From the NCBI RefSeq assembly GCF_011189575.1, contig NZ_PUJW01000001.1, positions 1 to 64,000 on the forward strand: 64,000 nt of DNA, written 5' to 3'. Shown in pieces: positions 45,537 through 54,831 of the stretch; within the stretch, counting starts at the first letter, position 1; every line of letters starts with the position of its first letter. A program made the position numbers and the translations under genes. Below the pieces are notes generated by a model. That model saw nothing but the letters and a program-made list of their open reading frames with translations, searched no databases and was not told the origin of the DNA. Source of the DNA: Photorhabdus cinerea. Lineage in GTDB: Bacteria > Pseudomonadota > Gammaproteobacteria > Enterobacterales > Enterobacteriaceae.

Positions 45537-46253
45537 GTGAAATCTGCACATACAATACAGAACATGAACCCCCCGGCTTCTTGGGCTGATTTACCTTGGG
45601 GGGAATATTACCGTGCCGCTTTGGAACGTCAATTACAACCTTGGTGGCAGAAAATATTTGGTTTCCATCTGTTGAAAATCGGTAACTTGAGTGCCGAAAT
45701 TGATAGTAAAGAGTGTCCAATCTTTAATCAGATTAATGTCGGTAAGGAAGGGAAGAATATGCAGGTGATTACCGATCCTTACCATCTGCCATTTGAAGAA
45801 AAATCGGTTGATGCTTGTTTGCTGAGTCACATGCTGGCTTACAGCGATGATCCTCATCGATTGTTACGGGAAGTTGACCGAGTGATAATTGATGATGGTT
45901 GGATTATCATTAGTGGCTTCAATTCATTGAGTTTGCTTGGCTTAGGGAAATTAGTGCCCGGATTATGGCGCTGTCGACCCTATTGCAGTCATATGTTTTC
46001 CCTGATGCGCCAACTTGACTGGTTAAGTCTGCTTAATTATGAAGTGCTGTATCGCGGGAATTTTCAAGTATTACCCTGGCGAAATGAAACTGGCTTTTTT
46101 AATCGACACTTGCCTGTGTTTGGTTGTGTCAGTCTGATTATTGCCCGTAAACGAACATTACCATTAACTCTAAACCAGATGAAAGTAACGTTGTTAAAGC
46201 CTAAATTAAGCAGTGCAGTTGGCGCAACAAAATGTTATCGAAAGCGCAATTAA
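45537..46253 (+). CDS. yafS: SAM-dependent methyltransferase-like protein YafS
   Basis: 238 residues from GTG 45537 (AAGGAAAAGAAGTC before it). It is a class I methyltransferase of the type DPYHLPFEEKSVDACLLSH with DPHRLLREVDRVIIDDG. Position between gloB and rnhA matches E. coli yafS. The substrate is unknown. Its stop overlaps the convergent rnhA stop by a few bases. Confidence 0.88.
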   Translation: MKSAHTIQNMNPPASWADLPWGEYYRAALERQLQPWWQKIFGFHLLKIGNLSAEIDSKECPIFNQINVGKEGKNMQVITDPYHLPFEEKSVDACLLSHMLAYSDDPHRLLREVDRVIIDDGWIIISGFNSLSLLGLGKLVPGLWRCRPYCSHMFSLMRQLDWLSLLNYEVLYRGNFQVLPWRNETGFFNRHLPVFGCVSLIIARKRTLPLTLNQMKVTLLKPKLSSAVGATKCYRKRN

Positions 46254-46720
46254 TCTGTATTTTCGATATACCCGACGTCTATTTCTGTTGGTGAGTTTGC
46301 CGCGGTCCGAGCCAATTCATCACAACGTTCATTTTCACTATGCCCAGCGTGGCCTTTGACCCATTGCCAGTCAATATCATGGTGGGTAATTGCTTGGTCA
46401 AGGCGCTGCCACAAATCTACATTGCTGACAGGGGATTTATCTGCTTTACGCCAGCTGCGTTTTTTCCAGTTATGAATCCATTGAGTGATGCCTTGACGCA
46501 CATATTGGCTATCGGTGGTTAGTATGATTTTACAAGGGCGGGTTAGCGTTTCCAGGCCAATAATAGCAGCCATCAGCTCCATTCTGTTGTTAGTTGTGTG
46601 ATGAAAACCTTCACTAAGGGTTCTTTCGTGTTGTTGATAGCGTAATAAAACACCGTATCCACCTGGCCCCGGATTGCCCAGACAAGATCCATCGGTGAAA
46701 ATTTCTACCTGCTTGCTCAT
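46250..46720 (-). CDS. rnhA: Ribonuclease HI
   Basis: 156 residues from ATG 46720, which aligns with the E. coli start (M.KQVEIFTDGS); an upstream TTG at 46744 would add eight unmatched residues. It degrades RNA in RNA-DNA hybrids. Active-site residues lie in FTDGSCLGNPGPGG (Asp), NRMELMAAI (Glu), TDSQYVRQGI (Asp) and HSENERCDELA (Asp), with the His in KGHAGH. It is divergent from dnaQ. Confidence 0.96.
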   Translation of the reverse strand: MSKQVEIFTDGSCLGNPGPGGYGVLLRYQQHERTLSEGFHHTTNNRMELMAAIIGLETLTRPCKIILTTDSQYVRQGITQWIHNWKKRSWRKADKSPVSNVDLWQRLDQAITHHDIDWQWVKGHAGHSENERCDELARTAANSPTEIDVGYIENTD

Positions 46721-46776
46721 CTCTGGTAGACTCTTCTTATTCAATCCAAAACCCTAGTCTGACATAAAAAGGCATT

Positions 46777-47523
46777 ATGAGCACTGCAATTACACGACAA
46801 ATTGTCCTTGATACCGAAACCACCGGTATGAATAAACTAGGTGTTCACTATGAAGGACACAAAATTATTGAAATTGGGGCTGTAGAGGTCATTAACCGCC
46901 GTCTGACTGGGCGCCACTTTCATATCTATATTAAGCCAGACAGATTGGTCGATCCTGAAGCATTTGAAGTTCACGGAATAAGTGATGAATTTTTGCAGGA
47001 TAAGCCGCTGTTTGCTGATATTGCCGATGAGTTTATTGAATTTATTCGCGGCGCTGAGTTGATCATCCATAACGCTCCCTTTGATATCGGCTTTATGGAT
47101 TATGAGTTTGGGAAACTGAACCGTGATATCCCGCCCACTGCTGACTTCTGCAAGATTACTGATAGCTTACAACTTGCAAGAGCATTATTTCCCGGGAAAA
47201 GAAACAACCTTGATGCATTGTGTGATCGTTATGATATAGACAACTCTAAGAGAACCTTGCACGGAGCATTACTTGATGCGGAGATATTGGCTGATGTCTA
47301 CCTGATAATGACAGGCGGGCAGACTGCTCTTGCATTTTCGATGGAAGGAGAAGTGTCTGGTGGTGCTAATGCATCTGAAGTGCAGCGTATTACTCGTCCT
47401 CAAACTGAGTTAAAAGTTATTTACGCAACAGATGAAGAACTTGCGGCTCATGAATCCAGATTGGATTTAGTTGAGAAGAAAGGTGGAAGTTGTCTGTGGC
47501 GTACAAATTCTGGACAGAGTTAA
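46777..47523 (+). CDS. dnaQ: DNA polymerase III epsilon subunit (3'-5' proofreading exonuclease)
   Basis: 248 residues. The exonuclease motifs are I LDTETTGM, II HNAPFDIGFMDYE and III (HGALLDAEILADVY). The C-terminal tail, which binds the alpha subunit, is present (LDLVEKKGGSCLWR). It is part of the replicative core. A tRNA-Asp gene follows, as in E. coli. Confidence 0.97.
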   Translation: MSTAITRQIVLDTETTGMNKLGVHYEGHKIIEIGAVEVINRRLTGRHFHIYIKPDRLVDPEAFEVHGISDEFLQDKPLFADIADEFIEFIRGAELIIHNAPFDIGFMDYEFGKLNRDIPPTADFCKITDSLQLARALFPGKRNNLDALCDRYDIDNSKRTLHGALLDAEILADVYLIMTGGQTALAFSMEGEVSGGANASEVQRITRPQTELKVIYATDEELAAHESRLDLVEKKGGSCLWRTNSGQS

Positions 47524-47652
47524 AATAAAATTGCAGATAAATTACCTTTTGGGGTGAAAAGTTGATCAGGTGCGCCTTTTTGTTATAAAAAACATTGACG
47601 GAATGAATTTGGGTTCGTAATATTCACCACGTTCTCAACCAGAACGCTGCGC

Positions 47653-47729
47653 GGTGCGGTAGTTCAGTCGGTTAGAATACCGGCCTGTCACGCCGGGGGT
47701 CGCGGGTTCGAGTCCCGTCCGCACCGCCA
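47653..47729 (+). tRNA. aspV: tRNA-Asp (GTC)
   Basis: 77 bases including the encoded CCA end. Acceptor stem GGTGCGG/CCGCACC, D-loop AGTTCAGTCGGTTAGAA, anticodon GTC at 47687-47689 in the loop CTGTCAC, T-arm GGGTTCGAGTCCC. Its position after dnaQ matches E. coli aspV. Confidence 0.97.
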
Positions 47730-47738
47730 AAATTCCGA

Positions 47739-47766
47739 AGCCCTGGGTAATCTCCCGGGGCTTTTT
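47739..47766 (+). terminator. tRNA-Asp terminator
   Basis: AGCCCTGGG (47739-47747) pairs with CCCGGGGCT (47754-47762), followed by TTTTT: a classical intrinsic terminator. Confidence 0.85.
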
Positions 47767-47840
47767 CGTTTCCGTTACATCTGCGTAATAATCTCTTTAT
47801 AGACAATGGCGAAATTGCATTGAAATAAGACATCAAAATG

Positions 47841-48092
47841 CTACCAACACTCTATGCTTCTTATCAGGAACTTATTTTCTTTGCCGGGTTTATAGCGTGA
47901 TGGCCAAATATCGGATGGATGTAAACCTAATTCGATAGCTATCAAGGCTTCTCCCTTTGGCCATGGGCGATGTAAGGCATTACTTAGTGTAGATGATGCC
48001 AGACCTGCTTTGCGGGAAACCGCTGAAAGATTTGTTCCTTGTTTTCGTAGAGCTGCAATAATATCTGCCGGATGCCAATCTTGGATATACAT
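47841..48092 (-). CDS. Ner/SfsB-like winged-helix regulator, second copy
   Basis: 83 residues from the ATG at 48092 with AGGAG before it. It shares DWHPADIIAALRKQG, SRKAGLASSTLSNALHRPWPKG and DIWPSRYK with the gene at 25654, plus a C-terminal tail of about 13 residues. The DNA-binding helix is nearly identical, so both may recognise related sites. It stands downstream of a tRNA gene and next to a PAS4-LuxR cluster. Confidence 0.85.
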   Translation of the reverse strand: MYIQDWHPADIIAALRKQGTNLSAVSRKAGLASSTLSNALHRPWPKGEALIAIELGLHPSDIWPSRYKPGKENKFLIRSIECW

Positions 48093-48776
48093 GAATAATC
48101 TCCTGATTTTAATTATAAGGAAATATTGATAACAAATAAATCATCGATATTTTTACTGTTTAATAGTAATTAAGCACAGATTATCAATTAGGGTGAATTG
48201 AGCAGGCTATAGAAAAGAATACTTAATAATGAAACAAAGATATCACCTGTATATTTATGGTGTTCTTTATGAATGTAAAAGTCAAATTCATTATTCTTGC
48301 GAAGTATTATTAGTTTAATAGCTACATTGATTTATAGTTTACCATGGGTACTTTAATCATATTTTTCTACAATATGATATGAAATTTTAGTTTCACTAGT
48401 GATAAATCTATTTCTGATATTATGGCAGAGTAAAAGATTATTACCCGCTTTTTTTGTAATGATATGTTGTTAATTGTCTAAAGTATAATAGATACAGGCG
48501 GTTAATTTCCAATGTAATGAGATATTGTGAAAATTACCTCTATATGTATTTTGAGACCCTATGATCACGTTCTTTAAAAAAGTAGAAAATTGATTAACTG
48601 GTTTGGATGATCTTTCGTCAACATGCCGTAATAATAAAATTTTTAGAAAGTTTATTGATTTTAATAAAAATTATATTAATATAATTAAAGTGGGATTTTT
48701 TATCTTCTCTGAAAGATTGATATTTTACCTTGATAATGTGATGTAACTTATAATAAATTGAATATAAAGATAGTAT
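48093..48776. other. AT-rich region between Ner-like and LuxR cluster B
   Basis: About 680 bases, very AT-rich, with no supported gene. It carries the promoter of the Ner-like gene at its left end and the 3' flank of the LuxR gene at its right. Confidence 0.5.
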
Positions 48777-49445
48777 TTATATGTAAGGAAATAAAAATTT
48801 TTCCGGTATATAAAAATTAAAATTATTTAATCGGCAATATTCCTCTAGCTGAGAATAAGAATTAATTTCTAGTTTTTTATATACTCTTTCCATATGATTT
48901 TCTATAGATAGATAAGGAATGTTAAGTATTTGACTAATTTTCCTCTTGCTGTGTTTCTTTAGGAAAAGAAAAATAACCTCCCATTCTTGCGGTGAAAACT
49001 GTTTTGAGGGAGAGCAAAACATAATGGAAGGTGGCAATTTTCCATTAAAAAATTGTTTCAAAGAAAAGGCTTCGGATTTCTGCCCGTGGAAAATTATGCC
49101 AATACATTCATTATTTTCGTTATAAAAAGGAAATTTCTCGAATAAATATGAGGAAATAAGTCTTTCTTTGCCAAATATATGTGTTTCTAATGAATATACA
49201 CTTTTCCCCAAATGCATTACTGTTCTATCATGTCGTTGAAATTGTTCTTCATAGGTAGCACCTGCCCAGGGTAATTCACTATCAAAACGCCCTTCGACAT
49301 TAAAATCAGCAGGAATATTTTGTAACATAGCCATTGCTTTATTTTCATAAATAAAACAGGTGCTTATATCCTTAATTCCCCAAGGATCATAGCTATTTTT
49401 CATTGTGTTTATTATCTGTGCTGATATATCGTTTTTAGTTTTCAT
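48777..49445 (-). CDS. PAS4-LuxR solo regulator, copy B3
   Basis: 222 residues. PAS4-like N-terminal half (YDPWGIKDISTCFIYENKAM, GRFDSELPWAGATYEEQF) and GerE-type HTH at the C-terminus (FSPQEWEVIFLFLKKH, SKRKISQILNIPYLSIENH). It is paralogous to the next two genes and more distantly to 26247-28286. The upstream binding site is weak. It is the last of three tandem LuxR genes on the minus strand. Confidence 0.85.
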   Translation of the reverse strand: MKTKNDISAQIINTMKNSYDPWGIKDISTCFIYENKAMAMLQNIPADFNVEGRFDSELPWAGATYEEQFQRHDRTVMHLGKSVYSLETHIFGKERLISSYLFEKFPFYNENNECIGIIFHGQKSEAFSLKQFFNGKLPPSIMFCSPSKQFSPQEWEVIFLFLKKHSKRKISQILNIPYLSIENHMERVYKKLEINSYSQLEEYCRLNNFNFYIPEKFLFPYI

Positions 49446-49462
49446 ATTTTTTACTTTTAATA

Positions 49463-50146
49463 TTATATAAACATTTTACTTCCTGGTTTTAAAAATCTTT
49501 CAGGAACATACAGATCGAAATCATTAAGGCGACAATACTCTTCCAATTGTTGACCAGAGTTGATACCAATTTTCTTATATATTCTCAATATATGCGTTTC
49601 TACAGTGCGATAAGAAATATTCAATATTCGTCCGATTTGTTTACTGGTGTATTTCTGTAAAAATAGGAAAATAACATCCCATTCCCGTTGAGTAAATAAT
49701 TCAGAGGGTGGCTGAAACATGATAGAAGCGGGGAGCTTACCATAAAAAAAGCGGGTTACAGAAAAGACTTCAGCTTTCCAGGCATGAAAAATGGTACCAA
49801 CACATTCATTATTTTCATTATACAATGGGAACTTTTCGAAGAAATACGAGGAAAGTAATTTTTCTTTACCATATAAATGTGTTTCTAATGAACATATTCT
49901 TTGTTCTGATTGCATTACTGCTCTGTCATGTATCTGGAATTGTTCGGCAAATTCTGCACCAGCCCATGGTAAATCATTGTCAAGACGTCCTTCGACATTA
50001 TAACCAGGAGGAAGATCTCGCAGCATAGCCATCGCTCTGTTTTCATAAACAAAGTGGGAACCTCTATCTTTAATTCCCCATGGTTCATCACTGGTTTCCA
50101 TCATATTAATAATTTGAGGAGATACCGCTAATTTGTTGTAATGCAC
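49463..50146 (-). CDS. PAS4-LuxR solo regulator, copy B2
   Basis: 227 residues from a GTG at 50146, with AGGA seven bases before it and no in-frame ATG near. PAS4 region SDEPWGIKDRGSHFVYENRA and RLDNDLPWAGAEFAEQF; HTH FTQREWDVIFLFLQKY and ISYRTVETHILRIYKKIG. It ends 17 bases before copy B3 and is probably co-transcribed with it. Confidence 0.86.
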   Translation of the reverse strand: MHYNKLAVSPQIINMMETSDEPWGIKDRGSHFVYENRAMAMLRDLPPGYNVEGRLDNDLPWAGAEFAEQFQIHDRAVMQSEQRICSLETHLYGKEKLLSSYFFEKFPLYNENNECVGTIFHAWKAEVFSVTRFFYGKLPASIMFQPPSELFTQREWDVIFLFLQKYTSKQIGRILNISYRTVETHILRIYKKIGINSGQQLEEYCRLNDFDLYVPERFLKPGSKMFI

Positions 50147-50231
50147 AATGTAATTCCTATTTTATCAGAAAATATCCAAATTTTGGTCTTAATTCTGGCC
50201 GTATTTAAGTCATGTTATTAGTGAAAGTTTA

Positions 50232-50357
50232 TATACCCGTCATCTTTCAAGTTGCTTCTTTGTTGGCTGCACTCACTCACCCCGGTCACAGAGTTATCTA
50301 TGCTCCCGGGGATTCGCTCCCTTGCCGTCGCGATGCATCTTGAAATCCATAGGGTAT
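50232..50357 (-). repeat. ERIC (IRU) element, copy 4 (inverted)
   Basis: About 126 bases in the opposite orientation to copies 1-3: it begins ATACCCGTCATCTTTCAAGTTG and ends CATCTTGAAATCCATAGGGTAT, with core CTCACCCCGGTCAC and CCCGGGGATTCGC. Its last 64 bases are coding for the C-terminus of LuxR copy B1. Confidence 0.92.
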
Positions 50358-51043
50358 AAATCTCTGTTGCCTATAGCGGAAAACCTTTCAGGAACGTAAA
50401 GGTCAAAACCATTTTCTTTGCAAAAATCTTCCAGTTCTATATGCAGCGGTAGATTAAATTTTCGGTAAATTGACTGAATATGATTAATTGTATCCTCTGT
50501 ACTAATCATTAACTCTTCACTGATGCTTTCTTCATCTAATAAGCGAAGGGCCAAAAAAAGAACTTCCCACTCAATTTGAGTTAGTGTGTCATTAGGCGGT
50601 GTGAATTTCAGAGCTTTTGGCGATGTTCTTTCATAATAGTAAGAAACAGAAAAGTCTTGCATTTTATACAGATGAAAAGTGATACCGATACAGTTACCAT
50701 GTTCATCACAAAGTGGATATTTATCACAGAGGTAGGTTTGTTTAACTTTATTCTTCCCAAACAAATGGGTTTTAAATGAAGTTACTTTTTGCATAGTTTG
50801 AATGACTTTTTGATCTTGATGGTTGAATTCTTCTTCATATTCTGCAATGGTTGAGGGTAATTCACCTACTGAAAGCCCTGCAATGTCGAAATCTTCAGAC
50901 AGGTTAAGTAACTGGTAAAAAGCTGGATTTGCATATATAAATCTTGACTGGCAATCTTTAGCTCCCCATGGTTCATCACTTCTTTCCCACATATAAAGTA
51001 ATTGCGGAGTGATATTATTTGGTCTGTTTTTCATATATGACAT
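50294..51043 (-). CDS. PAS4-LuxR solo regulator, copy B1, with ERIC-encoded C-terminus
   Basis: 249 residues. PAS4 region SDEPWGAKDCQSRFIYANPAF and a GerE-like C-terminal domain (LTQIEWEVLFLALRLLDEE, ISEELMISTEDTINHIQSIY), where the recognition helix is more diverged than in the paralogs. After LYVPERFSAIGNRDL, the last 20 residues (MDFKMHRDGKGANPREHR at the end) are translated from ERIC copy 4 rather than from a native gene end. Paralogs stop within a few residues of the same LYVPERF motif. Confidence 0.83.
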   Translation of the reverse strand: MSYMKNRPNNITPQLLYMWERSDEPWGAKDCQSRFIYANPAFYQLLNLSEDFDIAGLSVGELPSTIAEYEEEFNHQDQKVIQTMQKVTSFKTHLFGKNKVKQTYLCDKYPLCDEHGNCIGITFHLYKMQDFSVSYYYERTSPKALKFTPPNDTLTQIEWEVLFLALRLLDEESISEELMISTEDTINHIQSIYRKFNLPLHIELEDFCKENGFDLYVPERFSAIGNRDLYPMDFKMHRDGKGANPREHR

Positions 51044-51669
51044 AAGAATCGCCTAATGACTAATTAAGTAGTTATCTGCGTGGTTATTTTAATTATTCTA
51101 TTTAAAATAACCCGATCGTATAATGGATTGCAATAATTAATTCGTTAAAAAATAGTATTTTTTTTACTTTATCTATAATTTGTTAATTAAATTGCTTATT
51201 ATTTTGTGTAAAAATTTCATTATGTGAGAAAATATAACTGTGATTATTATTTTATTCTGCACTATTTAATTTGTTTATTGATGTTACGGTAATGTTTATA
51301 AATTACAATGACGATAGGACATTAATATGTGAATCTACCCAATATAAACAACTAATGTGATGCTTGGAAATTTCCATAAATTAAAGATGTATTTTCATTT
51401 AATTGAGTATTTTATGTTTTACCATCTTATGTCTTGATTTGCGGCTCATGGTTATATTTAATTAATTCACCTCTTTAGTATTACTCAATTAGTTCGTTTA
51501 TTTATTGCTCTGATAACACTGAAATTCATGTAAAGCAGCGACCTAAATCAAAGAATTGCCGTTCAGGTGAAATTAAGATAGTTTCCCTTTTGGGCTTTAA
51601 AGATTGCGGTTTGTACGCTGTGCTGAGAAAATTACCCCCTAAACGTTTTTATCCCACTTGGAGTAGAAA
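51044..51669. other. Intergenic region before tktA
   Basis: 626 bases between divergent LuxR copy B1 and tktA. The first 400 are very AT-rich without a convincing frame; the final 150 should hold the tktA promoter. CTTGGAG precedes the tktA ATG. Confidence 0.5.
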
Positions 51670-53664
51670 ATGACCACTCGTAAAACCCTTGCCAATGCTA
51701 TTCGCTTCCTGAGTATGGATGCTGTGCAGAAAGCAAAATCAGGGCACCCTGGTGCGCCTATGGGAATGGCTGACATCGCTGAAGTTTTATGGCGTGATTA
51801 TTTGAATCATAATCCAACTGACCCACATTGGGCCGATCGTGATCGTTTTGTATTGTCTAATGGTCATGGTTCTATGCTGATTTATAGCCTGTTGCATCTC
51901 ACCGGTTATGAGGTTTCAGTTGAAGATCTGAAAAATTTCCGTCAGTTACATTCCAAAACCCCAGGCCATCCTGAGTATGGCTATACTCAAGGCGTAGAAA
52001 CTACGACGGGTCCTTTAGGGCAGGGGATTGCCAACGCGGTAGGTTTCGCGATTGCTGAACGTACCCTGGCTGAGCAATTTAACCGTCCCGGTCATGATAT
52101 CGTTGACCATGACACTTATGTATTTATGGGTGACGGTTGCATGATGGAAGGCGTTTCTCATGAAGTGTGTTCTTTGGCGGGTACGTTAAAACTGGGTAAA
52201 TTGGTTGCTTTCTATGATGACAATGGCATTTCCATTGATGGTCATGTTGAAGGCTGGTTTACAGATAATACAGCAAGCCGTTTTGAGGCTTATGGCTGGC
52301 ATGTGGTTCGCGGTGTTGATGGTCATAATGCAGACTCGGTCAAAGCAGCGATTGAAGAAGCCCGTAAAGTTTCTGATAAACCTTCACTGTTGATGTGTAA
52401 AACGGTGATCGGTTTTGGCGCACCAACCAAAGCAGGTACTCACGATTCCCATGGTGCTCCATTGGGTGATGCAGAAATAGCAGCAACTCGTGAAGCATTG
52501 GGTTGGAATCATCCAGCATTTGAAATTCCGGCGGAAATTTATTCAGAGTGGGATGCAAAAGAAGCGGGTAAAGCAAAACAAACAATCTGGAATGAAAAAT
52601 TCGCCGCTTATGAAAAAGCGTACCCTGAGTTAGCGGCTGAATTTAAACGCCGTACCTGTGGTGAATTGCCTGCAAATTGGGAAGCCGAATCAAAAGCATT
52701 TATCGAACAGTTGCAAAATAATCCGGCCAATATTGCCAGCCGTAAAGCATCTCAGAATGCTTTGGAAGCATTCGGTAAAGTGCTGCCTGAGTTTATGGGC
52801 GGTTCTGCTGATCTGGCGCCAAGTAACCTGACGATGTGGTCAGGTTCTAAGCCATTGAACGAAGATCAGGCAGGTAACTATATCCATTATGGGGTGCGTG
52901 AATTTGGCATGTCAGCCATTATGAACGGTATTGCTCTGCATGGTGGCTTTGTACCTTACGGTGCCACTTTCCTGATGTTCGTTGAATATGCTCGTAACGC
53001 AGTGCGTATGGCGGCACTGATGAAAATTCGCAGCATCTTTGTTTATACCCATGACTCAATAGGTTTGGGTGAAGATGGTCCGACTCACCAGCCAGTAGAG
53101 CAGATTGCAAGTTTGCGTGTGACACCAAATCTGAGTACGTGGCGTCCATGCGATCAGGTTGAATCTGCGGTGGCGTGGAAATACGCTATCGAACGTAAAA
53201 CTGGCCCGTCAGCACTGATCTTCTCTCGCCAGAATCTGGCCCAGCAAGAACGTACTGCTGAGCAATTGGCTAATATTGAGAAAGGGGCTTACATTCTGAA
53301 AGATTGTGAAGGCCAGCCAGAGCTGATTCTGATCGCAACGGGTTCAGAAATTGAACTGGCTGTGGCGGCTTACAATCAACTGATTCAGGAAGGTCGTAAG
53401 GTGCGCGTAGTTTCTATGCCATCTACTGATGCTTTTGATAAACAGGATGCTGCATATCGTGAAACGGTTCTGCCTGCTACGGTTTCTGCGCGTGTTGCAG
53501 TTGAAGCGGGTATTGCTGATTACTGGTTTAAATATGTTGGTATGAATGGCGCTATCGTTGGTATGAATACATTTGGTGAGTCAGCGCCAGCTGATCAACT
53601 GTTTAAAGCGTTTGGTTTCACTGTAGAGAATGTGGTCGCTAAGGCTAAAGCTCTGCTGAAATAA
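51670..53664 (+). CDS. tktA: Transketolase
   Basis: 664 residues, full length. A thiamine-diphosphate enzyme of the non-oxidative pentose phosphate pathway that moves two-carbon units between sugar phosphates. Motifs: AKSGHPGAPMGMADIAEVLW start, TPGHPEYGYTQGVETTTGPL, GDGCMMEGVSHEV thiamine-diphosphate motif, and THDSIGLGEDGPTHQPVEQ in the pyrimidine-binding domain. Codon use is highly biased, as expected for a highly expressed gene. Confidence 0.97.
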   Translation: MTTRKTLANAIRFLSMDAVQKAKSGHPGAPMGMADIAEVLWRDYLNHNPTDPHWADRDRFVLSNGHGSMLIYSLLHLTGYEVSVEDLKNFRQLHSKTPGHPEYGYTQGVETTTGPLGQGIANAVGFAIAERTLAEQFNRPGHDIVDHDTYVFMGDGCMMEGVSHEVCSLAGTLKLGKLVAFYDDNGISIDGHVEGWFTDNTASRFEAYGWHVVRGVDGHNADSVKAAIEEARKVSDKPSLLMCKTVIGFGAPTKAGTHDSHGAPLGDAEIAATREALGWNHPAFEIPAEIYSEWDAKEAGKAKQTIWNEKFAAYEKAYPELAAEFKRRTCGELPANWEAESKAFIEQLQNNPANIASRKASQNALEAFGKVLPEFMGGSADLAPSNLTMWSGSKPLNEDQAGNYIHYGVREFGMSAIMNGIALHGGFVPYGATFLMFVEYARNAVRMAALMKIRSIFVYTHDSIGLGEDGPTHQPVEQIASLRVTPNLSTWRPCDQVESAVAWKYAIERKTGPSALIFSRQNLAQQERTAEQLANIEKGAYILKDCEGQPELILIATGSEIELAVAAYNQLIQEGRKVRVVSMPSTDAFDKQDAAYRETVLPATVSARVAVEAGIADYWFKYVGMNGAIVGMNTFGESAPADQLFKAFGFTVENVVAKAKALLK

Positions 53665-53681
53665 TTAGTCGCTTCATAAAT

Positions 53682-53723
53682 GAGCGCACCTGAGGTAAAC
53701 GTTGAGCGGGTGCGCTCTTGTTC
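53682..53723 (+). terminator. tktA terminator
   Basis: GAGCGCACC (53682-53690) pairs with GGTGCGCTC (53709-53717), followed by TTGTTCT, 18 bases after the tktA stop. Confidence 0.75.
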
Positions 53724-53769
53724 TGCATGATATCGTTATCGAAGAGGGATCGTGACAGTTTTCCTCGGC

Positions 53770-54141
53770 TTATGCCACGCAAATTCCAGGGACGGCTACT
53801 TTTTGGAATACGTGAGGCGAACCGACAATCCCATCAGGATACTTGGAGAGTTTCTCCTTGAATTCAGGGTCCATGAATGCGGCGCGGAAACGCTCCAGAC
53901 TCTCCCAAACGGCATAGTTCATGAATGTGCCACTGCCAGCGATTCCGCGATGTAATTGTGTGGAAATCAGTCCTACCTTAGACCGGAAATATTCTGCATC
54001 TTCCTTCCAAGTTTCTATTAGGGCGTCAGCCATTGAGGGATCAACATGAAATATGTTCACCAGCACTATAGAGCCATCAGTGTTCGAAAATAACTGTTCC
54101 CGTAGGGTTACGTGGGTGTCCATTTCTTCTAGCTTGACCAT
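53770..54141 (-). CDS. Antibiotic biosynthesis monooxygenase (ABM) domain protein
   Basis: 123 residues. It resembles the ferredoxin-like ABM fold (SIVLVNIFHVDPSMADALIE, then GLISTQLHRG, NYAVWESLERFRAAF). Members are small dimeric oxygenases or quinone/haem-modifying proteins, often in stress or detoxification operons. A MarR-type regulator gene lies 216 bases upstream on the same strand and probably controls it. Composition is less AT-rich than the islands. The substrate is unknown. Confidence 0.8.
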   Translation of the reverse strand: MVKLEEMDTHVTLREQLFSNTDGSIVLVNIFHVDPSMADALIETWKEDAEYFRSKVGLISTQLHRGIAGSGTFMNYAVWESLERFRAAFMDPEFKEKLSKYPDGIVGSPHVFQKVAVPGICVA

Positions 54142-54357
54142 TTCTATCTCCTGAAAATTATTTGTTTATATTTATGCTTGTATTGCTATCCTGCCTAGGC
54201 GAGTCGCGTGATTTACGCGGCTTTTGACGGCAACAATATGCCAACGTAGAGACAAATGCATTCCACCAATTACATGCTGTTTCCACGTTGTATTTTGTTT
54301 AACTGTTTGGTAATTCTTTGTCGTTATTAACTAACCAATCCGTAGCGCTATGACGTG

Positions 54358-54831
54358 TTATGTAGCACCATTTGGCACTGGTGACTCTTCTAGCCCCGTC
54401 TCTAGGCTTATCAAGGTGTTTAATGTCACTTTTAGCTCGTTAGGATCAGAGGATTGCATCAGTGATCCGACCCATTCAGCTTCCAGCGATATCGCCGTAT
54501 CAAAAGTACGCCAACCAAGCTCGGTCAGCTGATAGAGTGGTGAGCGTTCATGCCGAGGATTAGTGATAATTTTCACCATCTCTGAGTTCAGACCGAGATT
54601 CAATTGCTTTTGCACTCCCTGGCGCGTGATACCCATTGCGGCGGCAATCTGAGGCGCAGTAAGTGGATGTGGTGCATGCGCAATCGCACCGAGTACTTGC
54701 CATCTTGCACTTGTGATTCCCAACGGGGCGACGAGCTGATCCCCTTTAGAGAGCAGTAGGGCGTTGAGCCGAAATACCGCCAATGTGATCTCAGTGAATA
54801 CTTCAAACGCCGAAGTTTTATCGGTTGACAC
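54358..54831 (-). CDS. MarR-family transcriptional regulator
   Basis: 157 residues. Winged-helix MarR fold: ITSARWQVLGAIAHAPHPLT, IAAAMGITRQGVQKQLNLG (recognition helix), and the wing NPRHERSPLYQLTELG. It likely senses a small phenolic or oxidant and represses itself and the downstream monooxygenase gene. Nested palindromes lie 48-98 bases before its start. Confidence 0.85.
   Translation of the reverse strand: MSTDKTSAFEVFTEITLAVFRLNALLLSKGDQLVAPLGITSARWQVLGAIAHAPHPLTAPQIAAAMGITRQGVQKQLNLGLNSEMVKIITNPRHERSPLYQLTELGWRTFDTAISLEAEWVGSLMQSSDPNELKVTLNTLISLETGLEESPVPNGAT

Noticed and set aside
29055..48755. A shared TAATGTGATGTAAC word near 29065 and 48738 as a regulator site
   Set aside because: A 14-base match is expected by chance in an AT-rich window of this size, and one of the two sites is not in a promoter position.
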